Origin: JAIOSM01 sp964565415 | GTDB lineage: Bacteria > Desulfobacterota > Desulfobacteria > Desulfobacterales > Desulfobacteraceae | Assembly (NCBI GenBank): GCA_964565415.1 | Contig: CAZMEX010000002.1 | Coordinates: forward strand, 43,067 to 107,066 | Length of the DNA stretch: 64,000 nt | Direction of reading: 5' to 3' | In this document: positions 1-8,330 of the stretch, piece after piece | How the letters are laid out: the number at the start of each line of letters is the position of its first letter | How positions within the stretch are numbered: position 1 is the first letter of the stretch | The notes under the pieces: generated by a model | Database searches by the model: none | What the model was told of the DNA's origin: nothing | Seen by the model: the letters and a program-made list of their open reading frames with translations, nothing else | Translations under genes and position numbers: made by a program

Positions 1-529
1 TGCCGATTTTGAAATTAAGCACTTTCTTACCAAGCAGTCCTGTTAAAGAGATGATGGGGCGGGTGAACAAAATTGGCAGGTCACCCCACTTCATGACTTT
101 TGGAAAAGGTATCAAAAGAATCTGTTCAGGCAGTATCTTCTCAAGTATCACAGCCGAAGAGATGGCTTTTTCTTTGACACATGCTGTAAGATACTTTCCC
201 TTTTTCTGTTGAACAATTGTGATTTTATCAACATCAATGCCAGCCTTTTTTGCAAAGCCGTATGCTGCTTTAGTTGGTTTACCATTTTTATCAAATCCAA
301 CTGATTCTGGAGGACCAAAAATTGTAGAGGTTTGAGATTTCTGTTCTGGTGCTACATTTTCAACTATTAGCGCAAGACGTCTTGGTGTGCCAAAATATTC
401 ACACTTTCCTGTTTCAATTCTCTTTTTAGCCATTGCTGCAAGAAGACTCTTTTTAAAAGCTTTAAGAGCCGGAACTATATATCCTGCGGGAATCTCTTCC
501 ACACCTATTTCTATTAATAGAGTTTCCAT
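1..529 (-). CDS. glyS: Glycyl-tRNA synthetase beta subunit, N-terminal part (runs off the window)
   Basis: This is the large subunit of the alpha2beta2 bacterial glycyl-tRNA synthetase, which with GlyQ charges tRNA-Gly in the cytoplasm. Reading the minus strand from the ATG at 527-529 gives about 176 residues that open with METLLIEIGVEEIPAGYI, the typical GlyS N-terminus, followed by TPRRLALIV and a GPP motif that are also characteristic. The frame stays open to the window edge, so the remaining roughly 500 residues lie outside. The start codon is 5 nt after the glyQ stop, so the two subunits are very probably translated from one message. The family call is secure; nothing can be said about the missing part. 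Confidence 0.93.
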   Translation of the reverse strand, partial: METLLIEIGVEEIPAGYIVPALKAFKKSLLAAMAKKRIETGKCEYFGTPRRLALIVENVAPEQKSQTSTIFGPPESVGFDKNGKPTKAAYGFAKKAGIDVDKITIVQQKKGKYLTACVKEKAISSAVILEKILPEQILLIPFPKVMKWGDLPILFTRPIISLTGLLGKKVLNFKIG

Positions 530-534
530 GATAC

Positions 535-1434
535 TTATGCTTTCTCCCCTTTCTTATTTACCACCTTTTTTTTCAATAATGGATAGCCAAGTTCTTCTCT
601 CTGCTGCACATATGTTCTGGAGCATGCCCTTGCAATCTCCCTGATTCTTTTGATGTATCCTGTTCGCTCAGTAACACTGATGGCACCCCTTGCATCAAGC
701 AGATTAAAAATATGGGAGCACTTGAGACAGCATTCATAGGCAGGCAGAACAATATCATGTTTGATGATTTTGTGGGCTTCTGCCTCATATTTAATAAAGT
801 TATCAAACAGCATATCAATGTCTGCAATTTCAAAATTATATTTTGACTGTTCAACTTCCTGCTGGTGGAACACATCCCTATATGTTATTTCATCATTCCA
901 TTTAAGATCAAAAACATTATCAACACCTTGGAGATACATGGATATACGCTCAAGACCATATGTCAGCTCAACGGAAATTGGAGCAAGTTCAATGCTTCCG
1001 GTTTTTTGAAAATATGTAAACTGGGTTACCTCCATGCCATCAAGCCACACTTCCCAGCCAAGCCCTGCTGCTCCAAGGGTGGGAGACTCCCAGTCGTCTT
1101 CAACAAACCTGATGTCATGTTCTAAAGGGTCAACCCCTAAAATTTTAAAGCTTTCAATAAATAACTGCTGAATATCAGGAGGTGACGGTTTAATGAGCAC
1201 CTGGAATTGGTAATAGTGCTGCAGTCTATTGGGATTTTCACCATATCGTCCATCTGTTGGACGTCTTGAAGGCTGAACATATGCTGTTCTCCACGGTTCT
1301 GGCCCCAATGCCTTAAGAAGGGTTGCAGGGTGAAAGGTACCAGCTCCCACCTCCATGTCATAGGGCTGGACTAGAACACAACCCTTGTCACCCCAGAACT
1401 TCTGTAAATTTAGAATAACATCTTGAAAATTCAT
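535..1434 (-). CDS. glyQ: Glycyl-tRNA synthetase alpha subunit
   Basis: GlyQ is the catalytic-core subunit of the alpha2beta2 glycyl-tRNA synthetase and binds ATP and glycine. The 299-residue product opens with MNFQDVILNLQKFWGDKGC, followed by QPYDMEVGAGTFHPATLL and PEPWRTAYVQPSRRPTDGRYG, the hallmark block of the family. Its length is normal for GlyQ (about 290-300). The gene is intact, starts with ATG, and lies 30 nt after the GHMP kinase stop and 5 nt before glyS. A recO-glyQ-glyS neighbourhood is common in bacteria; here a sugar kinase has been placed between recO and glyQ. Expression is probably by readthrough from upstream genes, since no separate promoter was evident in the 30-nt gap. 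Confidence 0.97.
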   Translation of the reverse strand: MNFQDVILNLQKFWGDKGCVLVQPYDMEVGAGTFHPATLLKALGPEPWRTAYVQPSRRPTDGRYGENPNRLQHYYQFQVLIKPSPPDIQQLFIESFKILGVDPLEHDIRFVEDDWESPTLGAAGLGWEVWLDGMEVTQFTYFQKTGSIELAPISVELTYGLERISMYLQGVDNVFDLKWNDEITYRDVFHQQEVEQSKYNFEIADIDMLFDNFIKYEAEAHKIIKHDIVLPAYECCLKCSHIFNLLDARGAISVTERTGYIKRIREIARACSRTYVQQREELGYPLLKKKVVNKKGEKA

Positions 1435-1464
1435 TTTGCTTAAGACCTCTTAAAAATTATATAA

Positions 1465-2508
1465 TTAATAAACTTTGATTCCTGTAAAATCAACTGCTGT
1501 ATCTAATACTTGCGCCTCTTTTTGAGTTTCAAGTATTTTCATAAAATCTTTTCTTACATCTTTGATGTTTTCTTTATCACCAATTGCCCAGACACATCCT
1601 CCGCCACCTGCACCTGTAAATCTTGCTCCAACATTCAGTTGCAGAGCTTTTTCAAACAATTTTTTCCCAATTGTGTCCAGCACCTCCCGGGTCATCTCCA
1701 ATCGTATCAGGGTTTCTTCATTCATATACTTTCCAGCAAGGCTGAATTTATGATCTTGTAATGCCTTGGCAAACTGATCAGTTAATTTAACAATTTTTCC
1801 AAAGTTAGCACGATTTTCACCACAAATAAACTGATTAACCCATTTTTTATTTACTTGGCTTGATACATGGGGAATACCACAGTATGCCACTAGCATTCTT
1901 TTATTTAACACTTTAATATCATTGGATTTTAAGATGGGTTTTCGTATGAATGCTGGTCGTCCCCTGTGCAACTTCCAGAACCACTGATTCACTCCACCAA
2001 ATGCTGCTGCAAGCTGATCCTGCATGCCACAGGGAACTCCTGCCACACTGGACTCAATATTGTGGGCAATCCATGCTGCTTTTTCAGCATCAACATTTTT
2101 TTTGCCATCAACAGCAACAAGAAACGCTGCTACAATGGCAACTGCTGCTGCTGAAGAACCTCCAAGTGCACTTCGGGGTGGGGAAGATGACTCGATGTGA
2201 ATATGAACCCCATCAATATGAAAATAATCAGCAATGGCAAACATAAGGCCCATGGGGTGATCAAATGGAGCTTCAAAACTTAAAAATTGTGCTGTTTCAA
2301 ATCCTTTTGAAGATATTTTCACATGACCTTTTTTAAACGCAGATAGAGTAACATGGGTACGCATATCAATTGCAATATTAAAGCTTGATGGAGATAAAAA
2401 ATTTAAGGGGAGATAAAAAGTACTGATATCAAGCGTACCTCCCAGATCGACCCGGCAAGGCACCGATACTTTTATCTCATCTTTTTTTAGCAGGTTTGTT
2501 AAATTCAC
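1465..2508 (-). CDS. GHMP-family sugar kinase (galactokinase/heptokinase-like)
   Basis: This 347-residue protein is a GHMP-superfamily kinase that should phosphorylate a small sugar or sugar phosphate with ATP in the cytoplasm. The N-terminus carries the substrate-side motif VPCRVDLGGTLD (residues about 15-26), the ATP-binding loop SPPRSALGGSSAAAVAI is near residue 110, and the third motif GARFTGAGGGGCVWAIG is near residue 290. The motif-1 Arg-Val-Asp-Leu-Gly pattern resembles HddA-like heptose-phosphate kinases more than true galactokinases, but the substrate cannot be decided from sequence alone. The start overlaps the recO stop by 4 nt (ATGA), so translation is coupled to recO. Its position in a recO-glyQS operon is unusual, as no sugar pathway gene is adjacent. 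Confidence 0.8.
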   Translation of the reverse strand: MNLTNLLKKDEIKVSVPCRVDLGGTLDISTFYLPLNFLSPSSFNIAIDMRTHVTLSAFKKGHVKISSKGFETAQFLSFEAPFDHPMGLMFAIADYFHIDGVHIHIESSSPPRSALGGSSAAAVAIVAAFLVAVDGKKNVDAEKAAWIAHNIESSVAGVPCGMQDQLAAAFGGVNQWFWKLHRGRPAFIRKPILKSNDIKVLNKRMLVAYCGIPHVSSQVNKKWVNQFICGENRANFGKIVKLTDQFAKALQDHKFSLAGKYMNEETLIRLEMTREVLDTIGKKLFEKALQLNVGARFTGAGGGGCVWAIGDKENIKDVRKDFMKILETQKEAQVLDTAVDFTGIKVY

Positions 2509-3290
2509 TGTTCCCTTTTAATCCTTTTTAAGAATTTAAGGCTTTTAAAATCCCGCCCTATATGAAAGGGAATGAATGCCTGCAAAAAAGCTTCCCCCTC
2601 AATAATTGCAAGTCTTGAAAACCTCATCCGTTTAGCCTTTGAAATTTCGTTTTCATTTATCCAGGCAAGTTGTTTTAATGTCCCCTTGGAAACTTTTATA
2701 TAGTTTGCTGCCACTTTTGCCTGGCATTTATTGCAAACAAAACGCCCGTTGCCAATATCAAAAATCACTTTTTTATGAACCGCAGCAGTCTCATCTATTG
2801 ACACCCTGCATACACCGCATTTTTTTAAATCAGGTGCAAATCCTGAAATTGTCATAAATCTTATCTGGAACAGAAGATTAATCACCTCTCTTGCTATCAA
2901 GCTCGAGTTTAAAGCATCCAGGGAGAATAAAAGAAGCTTGTATAATTCTGCCTGCTCTTTTTGATCTTCAAGATAAAAATTTATAATTTCAACCCAGTAA
3001 CTTGCATACCCCACTTTTTCAACATCTGTTCGAATCTTTTCAAAGGGATTAATGAGATCTACATTAAAAAGAGTTGGAATAGCATCTTTTTTTTTCTTTG
3101 GAAAAACAACCTGTATGTTCATAACAGAAAACAGATCCAGAGAACCCTGGAATCGTCTTATGCTCTTTTTTGCATTTTTTGCGATTACAGAAATCTTTCC
3201 TCTTTTTTCAGAAAGAAACGTTAGAATATAATCATAATCTGAGTATTCTATTCTCCTCAGCAGGATTGCATCTGAAGAAAAATCTGCCAT
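2505..3290 (-). CDS. recO: DNA repair protein RecO
   Basis: RecO anneals DNA strands and helps load RecA at gaps in the RecFOR pathway. The 261-residue product has the N-terminal OB-fold region (DAILLRRIEYSDYDYILTFLSEKRGKISVIAKNAKK, abbreviated here to its first and last parts, residues 8-42), a helical middle, and a four-cysteine zinc-finger-like motif, CGVC near residue 158 and CNKC near residue 187. The length and domain order are normal for RecO. The gene sits between mgtE, whose stop is 6 nt upstream, and the GHMP kinase, which it overlaps by 4 nt. The window also holds recB and recC, so the cell appears to have both the RecFOR and RecBC-type routes of recombination repair. Confidence 0.93.
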   Translation of the reverse strand: MADFSSDAILLRRIEYSDYDYILTFLSEKRGKISVIAKNAKKSIRRFQGSLDLFSVMNIQVVFPKKKKDAIPTLFNVDLINPFEKIRTDVEKVGYASYWVEIINFYLEDQKEQAELYKLLLFSLDALNSSLIAREVINLLFQIRFMTISGFAPDLKKCGVCRVSIDETAAVHKKVIFDIGNGRFVCNKCQAKVAANYIKVSKGTLKQLAWINENEISKAKRMRFSRLAIIEGEAFLQAFIPFHIGRDFKSLKFLKRIKREQ

Positions 3291-3296
3291 GGTAAT

Positions 3297-4661
3297 TTAT
3301 ATACCAAGCAGTATGGTGGCAATGGTGAAATAGCAATATACACTTACAATATCCACAGCAGTTGTAACAAAAGGACCTGTGGCAACAGCAGGATCAACAT
3401 TTATCTTTTCAAAAAGCAGTGGTATGCCAGAGCCTACTAAAGCTGCAACTGACATGGATGCAACAACACCCAATCCGACTGAAATCGCCAGGGGAATAAA
3501 AATTGGCTCTGTTCTGTATGTAATACTTGCTACAATACCAATGAATATTCCATAGAAAACACCTAGAATCAAACCAATGGCAAGCTCTTTAGTAATGATT
3601 TTCCAAAAATCGCGTATATTGATCAAACCTGTTGCAATACCACGCACAACAATTGTTGAAGATTGTGTACCAATATTACCGCCCATGCCCATAATAACTG
3701 GGATAAAGGCAGCAAGGCATGTGAATTTCACAAGGCTTTCTTCATATCGTCCAATTATAAAAAATGCTGCAAGTCCACCAATAAAACTTGCAAAGAGCCA
3801 TGGTAAACGAATTTTTGTACCTCGCAAAACAGTCTGGGTTTCAATAAAATTTTCACCAACACCTGCCATTTTCAACATATCTTCCGTGGCAGAATCGTGG
3901 AGTATATCAATAACATCATCCACAGTAACAATTCCCACCATTCTATTATCATCATCCACCACAGGTACAGCAAGATAATCATAGCGAGAGACAACTTTTG
4001 CCACATCTTCTCTGTCAGTGTATGTTTTTACTGAAACAATGTCCCTTGCCATAAAATCTTTTAAGGGTTTTTCAGGATGTACCACAACAAGCTGCCTTAA
4101 TGAGCTGACTCCCACAAGTTTGTCATATTCATCCACAACATAGATATAAAACGGCATTTCAACATCGATGAACTTATTTTGCAGGGCATTGATAACATCC
4201 CGAGCACCCATATCCTGCTGCAGTGCTATAAAATCCGGCATCATCAAGCTTCCGGCAGTATCTTCACCATGACTCATGAGCTGTTCAACATTATCAGAGC
4301 CTTTGGTTTTCATATCCTTGAGGATGTTATCGGAAAAATCTTCATCAAGGCAGCCTAGCAATTCAGCTGCATCATCAGCTGGTATTTGATCAAAAACTTC
4401 AACAATAGTTCCAAACTTTAAGGTCTGGACAAATTCTATAAATGTACTCTCTGAAAGTTTTGAAAAAAGAACACCCCTCTGCTCTATATCTTCAATAAGG
4501 TAAAATAATTTTTCTCTATTATCCGGGCTGAGTTCACGAAAGACTGCTGCCAGATCGACAATGTGGGTTTTTTCAATGATATTTTTAAGCTGTTTTGTGG
4601 CACCTCGCCGCAAAAGCCTTTTTATACTGATGATCAGTATTTCATTGGGTTCCTTTTGCAT
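3297..4661 (-). CDS. mgtE: Magnesium transporter MgtE
   Basis: MgtE is a gated Mg2+ channel of the inner membrane. The 454-residue protein shows the full architecture: an N-terminal superhelical domain (residues about 15-130, with ELLGCLDEDFSDNIL), a pair of CBS domains that sense cytoplasmic Mg2+ (about 135-255, with VPVVDDDNRMVGIVTVDDV), the linking helix, and five transmembrane segments from about 290 on with the conserved block MGMGGNIGTQSSTIVVRG, whose family role is in the pore region. The length is normal. The gene lies 50 nt after the PPIase gene and 6 nt before recO, so it appears to be part of the same transcript. Nothing looks truncated. A 5' Mg2+ riboswitch was not seen in the short upstream gap. 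Confidence 0.96.
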   Translation of the reverse strand: MQKEPNEILIISIKRLLRRGATKQLKNIIEKTHIVDLAAVFRELSPDNREKLFYLIEDIEQRGVLFSKLSESTFIEFVQTLKFGTIVEVFDQIPADDAAELLGCLDEDFSDNILKDMKTKGSDNVEQLMSHGEDTAGSLMMPDFIALQQDMGARDVINALQNKFIDVEMPFYIYVVDEYDKLVGVSSLRQLVVVHPEKPLKDFMARDIVSVKTYTDREDVAKVVSRYDYLAVPVVDDDNRMVGIVTVDDVIDILHDSATEDMLKMAGVGENFIETQTVLRGTKIRLPWLFASFIGGLAAFFIIGRYEESLVKFTCLAAFIPVIMGMGGNIGTQSSTIVVRGIATGLINIRDFWKIITKELAIGLILGVFYGIFIGIVASITYRTEPIFIPLAISVGLGVVASMSVAALVGSGIPLLFEKINVDPAVATGPFVTTAVDIVSVYCYFTIATILLGI

Positions 4662-4711
4662 ATTGCTTTCCTTTACAAATCAAATATCCATCAAACCATG
4701 TGATTTTTAAA

Positions 4712-5650
4712 TTACAATGTGATTTGTATGTGGGATCTCTCTTTTAAACCCTTAAACCACTCTTCATATTTTTTTTCAGCTTTAACTGAAAACAGTTTTC
4801 TTACAATTTCATCTTTTGCCTGCTCTAAGCTTTTACTATCTTTCATATCAATCTTCTCAAGATAAAAAATCTGATATCCTCCATCAGTCAAAATTGCATC
4901 AGTATACTGATGTTCTTTCAGCAAAAGTATATGTTCTCGAATATTGTCGGCAAAGACATCAAGCTCAAAGGCACCAAGATCACCACCTGACAAAGCATTG
5001 GGTGCCAGGGAGTACTCTTTTGCCATCTTACTGAAGCTTTCTCCCTGATCCAGCATTGTTTTTATTTTTATTATCTCCTGCTCTAAAGATACAAGAATAT
5101 TTCTTAAGTGATATTTTTTTTCTCCGGAATATTCAGCTGTGTGGTCTTCATAATATTTCCCAATCTCCTCATTGGTTATAACAACCTTGGATCTGATTAC
5201 AAGATTAACAAGCTTGGGTCGCAATATTTTGTTTTTTATGTCACTTTTGTACTCTTCATATGTTATTTTTTCTTTTAAAAGTGCTTTTTTCAATACATCA
5301 ATTGTAATATTTTCTTGATCCAAAAACTGATCTATTGAAGCCTCCAGCTCTTCTGGAGAAACTTTAATATTAAGTCTTTCTGCTTCCTGCTCTGTAAGCT
5401 TAAATTCGATCATTTTTGTAAGCATATCTTTTTGCAATTTAGTAATAATCTTCTCTTTTTTTTCATGGGAATAACCAGTTTTTTCAAGTTCAAGAAGATA
5501 AGGGCTTATTGCCTTGTCTAATTCTATAAGAGTGATTATATCCTCGTTTACAACTGCTACAATCCTATCCATAACTTCTGCGTGGGATACACTAAAAAAA
5601 ACAGAAAATATTGACACCAGAACAATAAAAATCTTGACCCTTTTAACCAT
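4712..5650 (-). CDS. SurA-like periplasmic peptidyl-prolyl isomerase
   Basis: This is a secreted chaperone/PPIase of the SurA-PrsA group, expected to help outer-membrane protein folding in the periplasm. A signal peptide (MVKRVKIFIVLVSIFSVFF, cleaved near SHA-EV) is followed by the SurA N-terminal helical domain (RIVAVVNEDIITLIELDKAI), and one parvulin-type rotamase domain at about residues 180-270 (KKYHLRNILVS, then GGDLGAFE). At about 312 residues it has one PPIC domain where E. coli SurA has two. I chose the second ATG (5650) because AGGTGA lies 6 nt before it; a start two codons earlier, at 5656, would leave no spacing to that site. It lies 20 nt downstream of a related lipoprotein gene and probably shares its transcript. 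Confidence 0.9.
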   Translation of the reverse strand: MVKRVKIFIVLVSIFSVFFSVSHAEVMDRIVAVVNEDIITLIELDKAISPYLLELEKTGYSHEKKEKIITKLQKDMLTKMIEFKLTEQEAERLNIKVSPEELEASIDQFLDQENITIDVLKKALLKEKITYEEYKSDIKNKILRPKLVNLVIRSKVVITNEEIGKYYEDHTAEYSGEKKYHLRNILVSLEQEIIKIKTMLDQGESFSKMAKEYSLAPNALSGGDLGAFELDVFADNIREHILLLKEHQYTDAILTDGGYQIFYLEKIDMKDSKSLEQAKDEIVRKLFSVKAEKKYEEWFKGLKERSHIQITL

Positions 5651-5670
5651 ATTCATTCACCTATGTTATG

Positions 5671-6354
5671 TTATTCAGTCTTGTCCAAACCTATTAAAAA
5701 ATGTTTCAGCTCTTCTTTGTTCAGATCAACAGGGTATTGAGCAGTAGCCTTTTCAATCCATTTATAATACTTCTCTTCAGTTTTTTGTTCACGCAGTTGA
5801 GCAATCAATTCATTCTCACTTAAGGTCTGTTTTTTCTGTTGTTTATATTCATCATAAAACTTTACAACATCCTCGGTTTTTATAACAATCTTTTCCCTTA
5901 ACTCCTGCTGGATTAATTGATCAATGATAAGTCGTTTAATAAAACGTTTCTTCCAAAAAGAGTATTCAATGGCATTTTTTAAAAGCATATTTTCAAAAGT
6001 ATCATCAGGATAATCTTTTAAAAATTCTTTTTCAGCTTTTTTAAACCCTTTGTCAGATATGAAGATGCCTTTTTCTCTGGCAATATGCAATAAAACAATT
6101 TCCTCGGATAAATCCTGTACAACCTTTATTACAATATCATTATACTCGGAGGGATTGTCCTTGATATTATATGAATAACTCGCTTTTTTGAGCTCCAACT
6201 CCTCTGTAAATTGAGAAGGTGTGATAATTATATCCTGGGATTTTAAAATATATGTCTCTTCATTGTTTTGCTTATCTTTATCGCCACAACCCAAGAAAGA
6301 TATACAAAAAAATATTAAAACACCCAGAGTAATATTTTTAATAATTTGGTTCAC
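5671..6354 (-). CDS. SurA-N-like lipoprotein without a PPIase domain
   Basis: The 227-residue product begins with a lipoprotein signal: a hydrophobic stretch to residue 22 and the lipobox FLGC, with the lipidated Cys at residue 23. The remainder is helical and charged, and resembles the SurA/PrsA N-terminal chaperone domain (ITPSQFTEELELKKASY and the long basic/acidic helices after it), but no rotamase signature is present. It is probably a membrane-anchored chaperone that works with the PPIase gene immediately downstream. The Asp-free positions after Cys23 (GDK) do not settle inner versus outer membrane sorting. It is the first gene of the minus-strand run down to glyS, so a promoter is expected in the 269-bp divergent gap up to 6623. 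The functional call is inference from weak similarity and context. Confidence 0.7.
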   Translation of the reverse strand: MNQIIKNITLGVLIFFCISFLGCGDKDKQNNEETYILKSQDIIITPSQFTEELELKKASYSYNIKDNPSEYNDIVIKVVQDLSEEIVLLHIAREKGIFISDKGFKKAEKEFLKDYPDDTFENMLLKNAIEYSFWKKRFIKRLIIDQLIQQELREKIVIKTEDVVKFYDEYKQQKKQTLSENELIAQLREQKTEEKYYKWIEKATAQYPVDLNKEELKHFLIGLDKTE

Positions 6355-6623
6355 ATGTAACTCTCATCTTAATCCAACTATAAAGTTTATAAATAAGCAT
6401 CCACTGCATAACCTACAACTTTTACCATTTGCATTAACTTGTTGCAAGATTTTTTATATTGCTCTTTAATATTTGCCAGAAAAAATTTATGCAGACCTGC
6501 TGACAGAGCAGCTATTTTCCTTAAATTTCCTAAAGCTTCATGGAACCTTCATAAAGCCATGTTAATTTCCATTCTATTTGTGATAGAACAGATACATGGA
6601 ATAATCTCAAGCTAGGAGAAAAA
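6355..6623. promoter_or_regulatory. Divergent intergenic region
   Basis: This 269-bp gap separates the minus-strand lipoprotein gene from the plus-strand ArnT-like gene and must hold both promoters. Several AT-rich stretches could serve as -10 elements, but I could not choose a convincing -35/-10 pair. The plus-strand gene has a clear ribosome binding site (AGGAG, 7 nt before its ATG). No stable hairpin or conserved RNA was recognised. Confidence 0.4.
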
Positions 6624-8330
6624 ATGAATAATGATTTGTCCAGAGTCAGCTTGCCACTGATTATTTGTATAATAGCATGCCTGGTCAGCTGTTTCTCCGG
6701 CATGGGAGGGCATGATCTCTGGACACCTGATGAACCAAGGGCAGCCGCAATATCCCTTGAAATGGCAGCTACTGGAGATATGGTTATCCCCTCTCTTGCA
6801 GGTAGCCCCTTTGTTGAAAAACCTCCTTTGTATTTTGCAGTTTCAGCATTTATGCTTCACTCTTTCGGATCAATAATTGGCAATACAGCAGCTTTGAGAT
6901 TGACTGCAGCACTATTTGGGATTGGTGTATTGCTCATGACATTTCTAATTGCAAAAAAGATAGGTGGAATTTATTCAGCTGTCCAGTCCACACTTATTCT
7001 CGCTACAATGGTTGGTTTTATACAAAATTACCATTGGATTCGTGTCGATGCTGCACTCTCTTTTTTCATTGCTGCAACTGTATGGTGTTTTGTCAAAGTA
7101 TATTATGATGATCGACCTTTATGGCTCATTGCTGCAGGTTTTTTAATCAGTTGTGCATTTCTTTCCAAAGGGATAATTGGTCCTGTTTTAATAGCTGTGC
7201 CCTGGGCAGGGCTGGTTCTCTATTGGGCATATGGGTTTATGAAGAACAAATCTATAGCAGGTTCCTGGATAATATTGCATTTACTCTGTTTTTTAGCTTT
7301 TGCAGGGCTTAGTGGATTGTGGATGATTAAGTTGTACTTTAATGGTGGAGAACAACTATGGAATGAGTGGTTCTGGATAAATCAGGTGGGAAGATTCACA
7401 GGTAATGCCGTGGGAAAAGGCCATTTAAAAGAAGGAGAGCCATTTTACTATATACTTCAACTCTTGATATATGGCATGCCGTGGACACCATTGTTTCTTT
7501 TCTGGTTTGTTCAAGAAAATATTCAAGCTATTAAAAAACGTATTATAACAAGGGAAACATTTTTTCTTCTTGTCTGGGGTGCAGGATCTGTCCTGCTTCT
7601 TTCCATTCCCACAACTAAACGTGGTATTTACTTGACTCCTGTTTTGCCAGCGTTTGCAATCATGGCAGGTCTTGGTTTGCAGAAGCTTGAATCAAAGGCC
7701 TTTTTGTATAAATGGTTTAAAAAATATGCTGTATTATGGATATCTCTGTCTGTTCTACTGCTCTGCATGATCGCAGCTATACCTTTGATAGCAAGGTTTA
7801 TCCCGGGCAATATTTCTGAAAAAGTATTTAATACCCTGATTCATCCAGATTATTTCCATTGGTGCATATCCTCTGGTACTCTGTTTGTGCTGGCAATTGT
7901 TCTATATGTTTACAAAAAACAATTCTCAACTCAATATAAAATAGTAATTGCAACAGCAATGCTTTTTATTGCTTTCTGGGGTCTGCCTGCAAAAGCAATT
8001 GATGCAGTAAAGAGTATGGAAACTGATATACAGCAATTTGTAGCATTAATTCCAAAAGGCGAGCGCAATTCAATTGCTGGAACAAAATTCAGTGAAACAA
8101 TGCTCGGCAGCATTTATTACTATACAGGGTGGAAGGTCCCCCAGATCGATGATGAGATGAGAATCATAAAAATCCTCAAAGGCAATGACAAAGAGTACAC
8201 AGCTCTTCTTGTAAACAAAAAAAAGGTAAGGCATAAAGAGACTGAACTTGTAGATTTTAAATATCATATTGTTCAGTATACTGTTACTGGAAGAGACAGA
8301 GGGCTCTTTTTAATTAAACAGCAACATTAG
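6624..8330 (+). CDS. ArnT/PMT-family lipid-linked sugar transferase (GT83-like)
   Basis: This 568-residue multi-pass inner-membrane protein belongs to the ArnT/PMT family, which moves a sugar from an undecaprenyl-phosphate carrier to an acceptor on the periplasmic side. The first loop carries the family motif WTPDEPRAAAISLEMAATGD, with the Asp-Glu pair expected to be catalytic, and FVEKPPLYF shortly after. About a dozen hydrophobic segments follow, then a soluble C-terminal domain. It has a good ribosome binding site (AGGAG). It is a second ArnT-like gene close to the arn operon (10638-12314) but diverged from it. It may move L-Ara4N to a different acceptor, or another sugar altogether. It is monocistronic and its stop overlaps the convergent histidine kinase stop. 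Confidence 0.82.
   Translation: MNNDLSRVSLPLIICIIACLVSCFSGMGGHDLWTPDEPRAAAISLEMAATGDMVIPSLAGSPFVEKPPLYFAVSAFMLHSFGSIIGNTAALRLTAALFGIGVLLMTFLIAKKIGGIYSAVQSTLILATMVGFIQNYHWIRVDAALSFFIAATVWCFVKVYYDDRPLWLIAAGFLISCAFLSKGIIGPVLIAVPWAGLVLYWAYGFMKNKSIAGSWIILHLLCFLAFAGLSGLWMIKLYFNGGEQLWNEWFWINQVGRFTGNAVGKGHLKEGEPFYYILQLLIYGMPWTPLFLFWFVQENIQAIKKRIITRETFFLLVWGAGSVLLLSIPTTKRGIYLTPVLPAFAIMAGLGLQKLESKAFLYKWFKKYAVLWISLSVLLLCMIAAIPLIARFIPGNISEKVFNTLIHPDYFHWCISSGTLFVLAIVLYVYKKQFSTQYKIVIATAMLFIAFWGLPAKAIDAVKSMETDIQQFVALIPKGERNSIAGTKFSETMLGSIYYYTGWKVPQIDDEMRIIKILKGNDKEYTALLVNKKKVRHKETELVDFKYHIVQYTVTGRDRGLFLIKQQH

Noticed and set aside
3577..3978. 133-codon plus-strand frame inside mgtE
   Set aside because: It lies antisense to a complete mgtE with strong conserved motifs, and its Ser/Pro/Ile-rich translation is typical of an antisense shadow.
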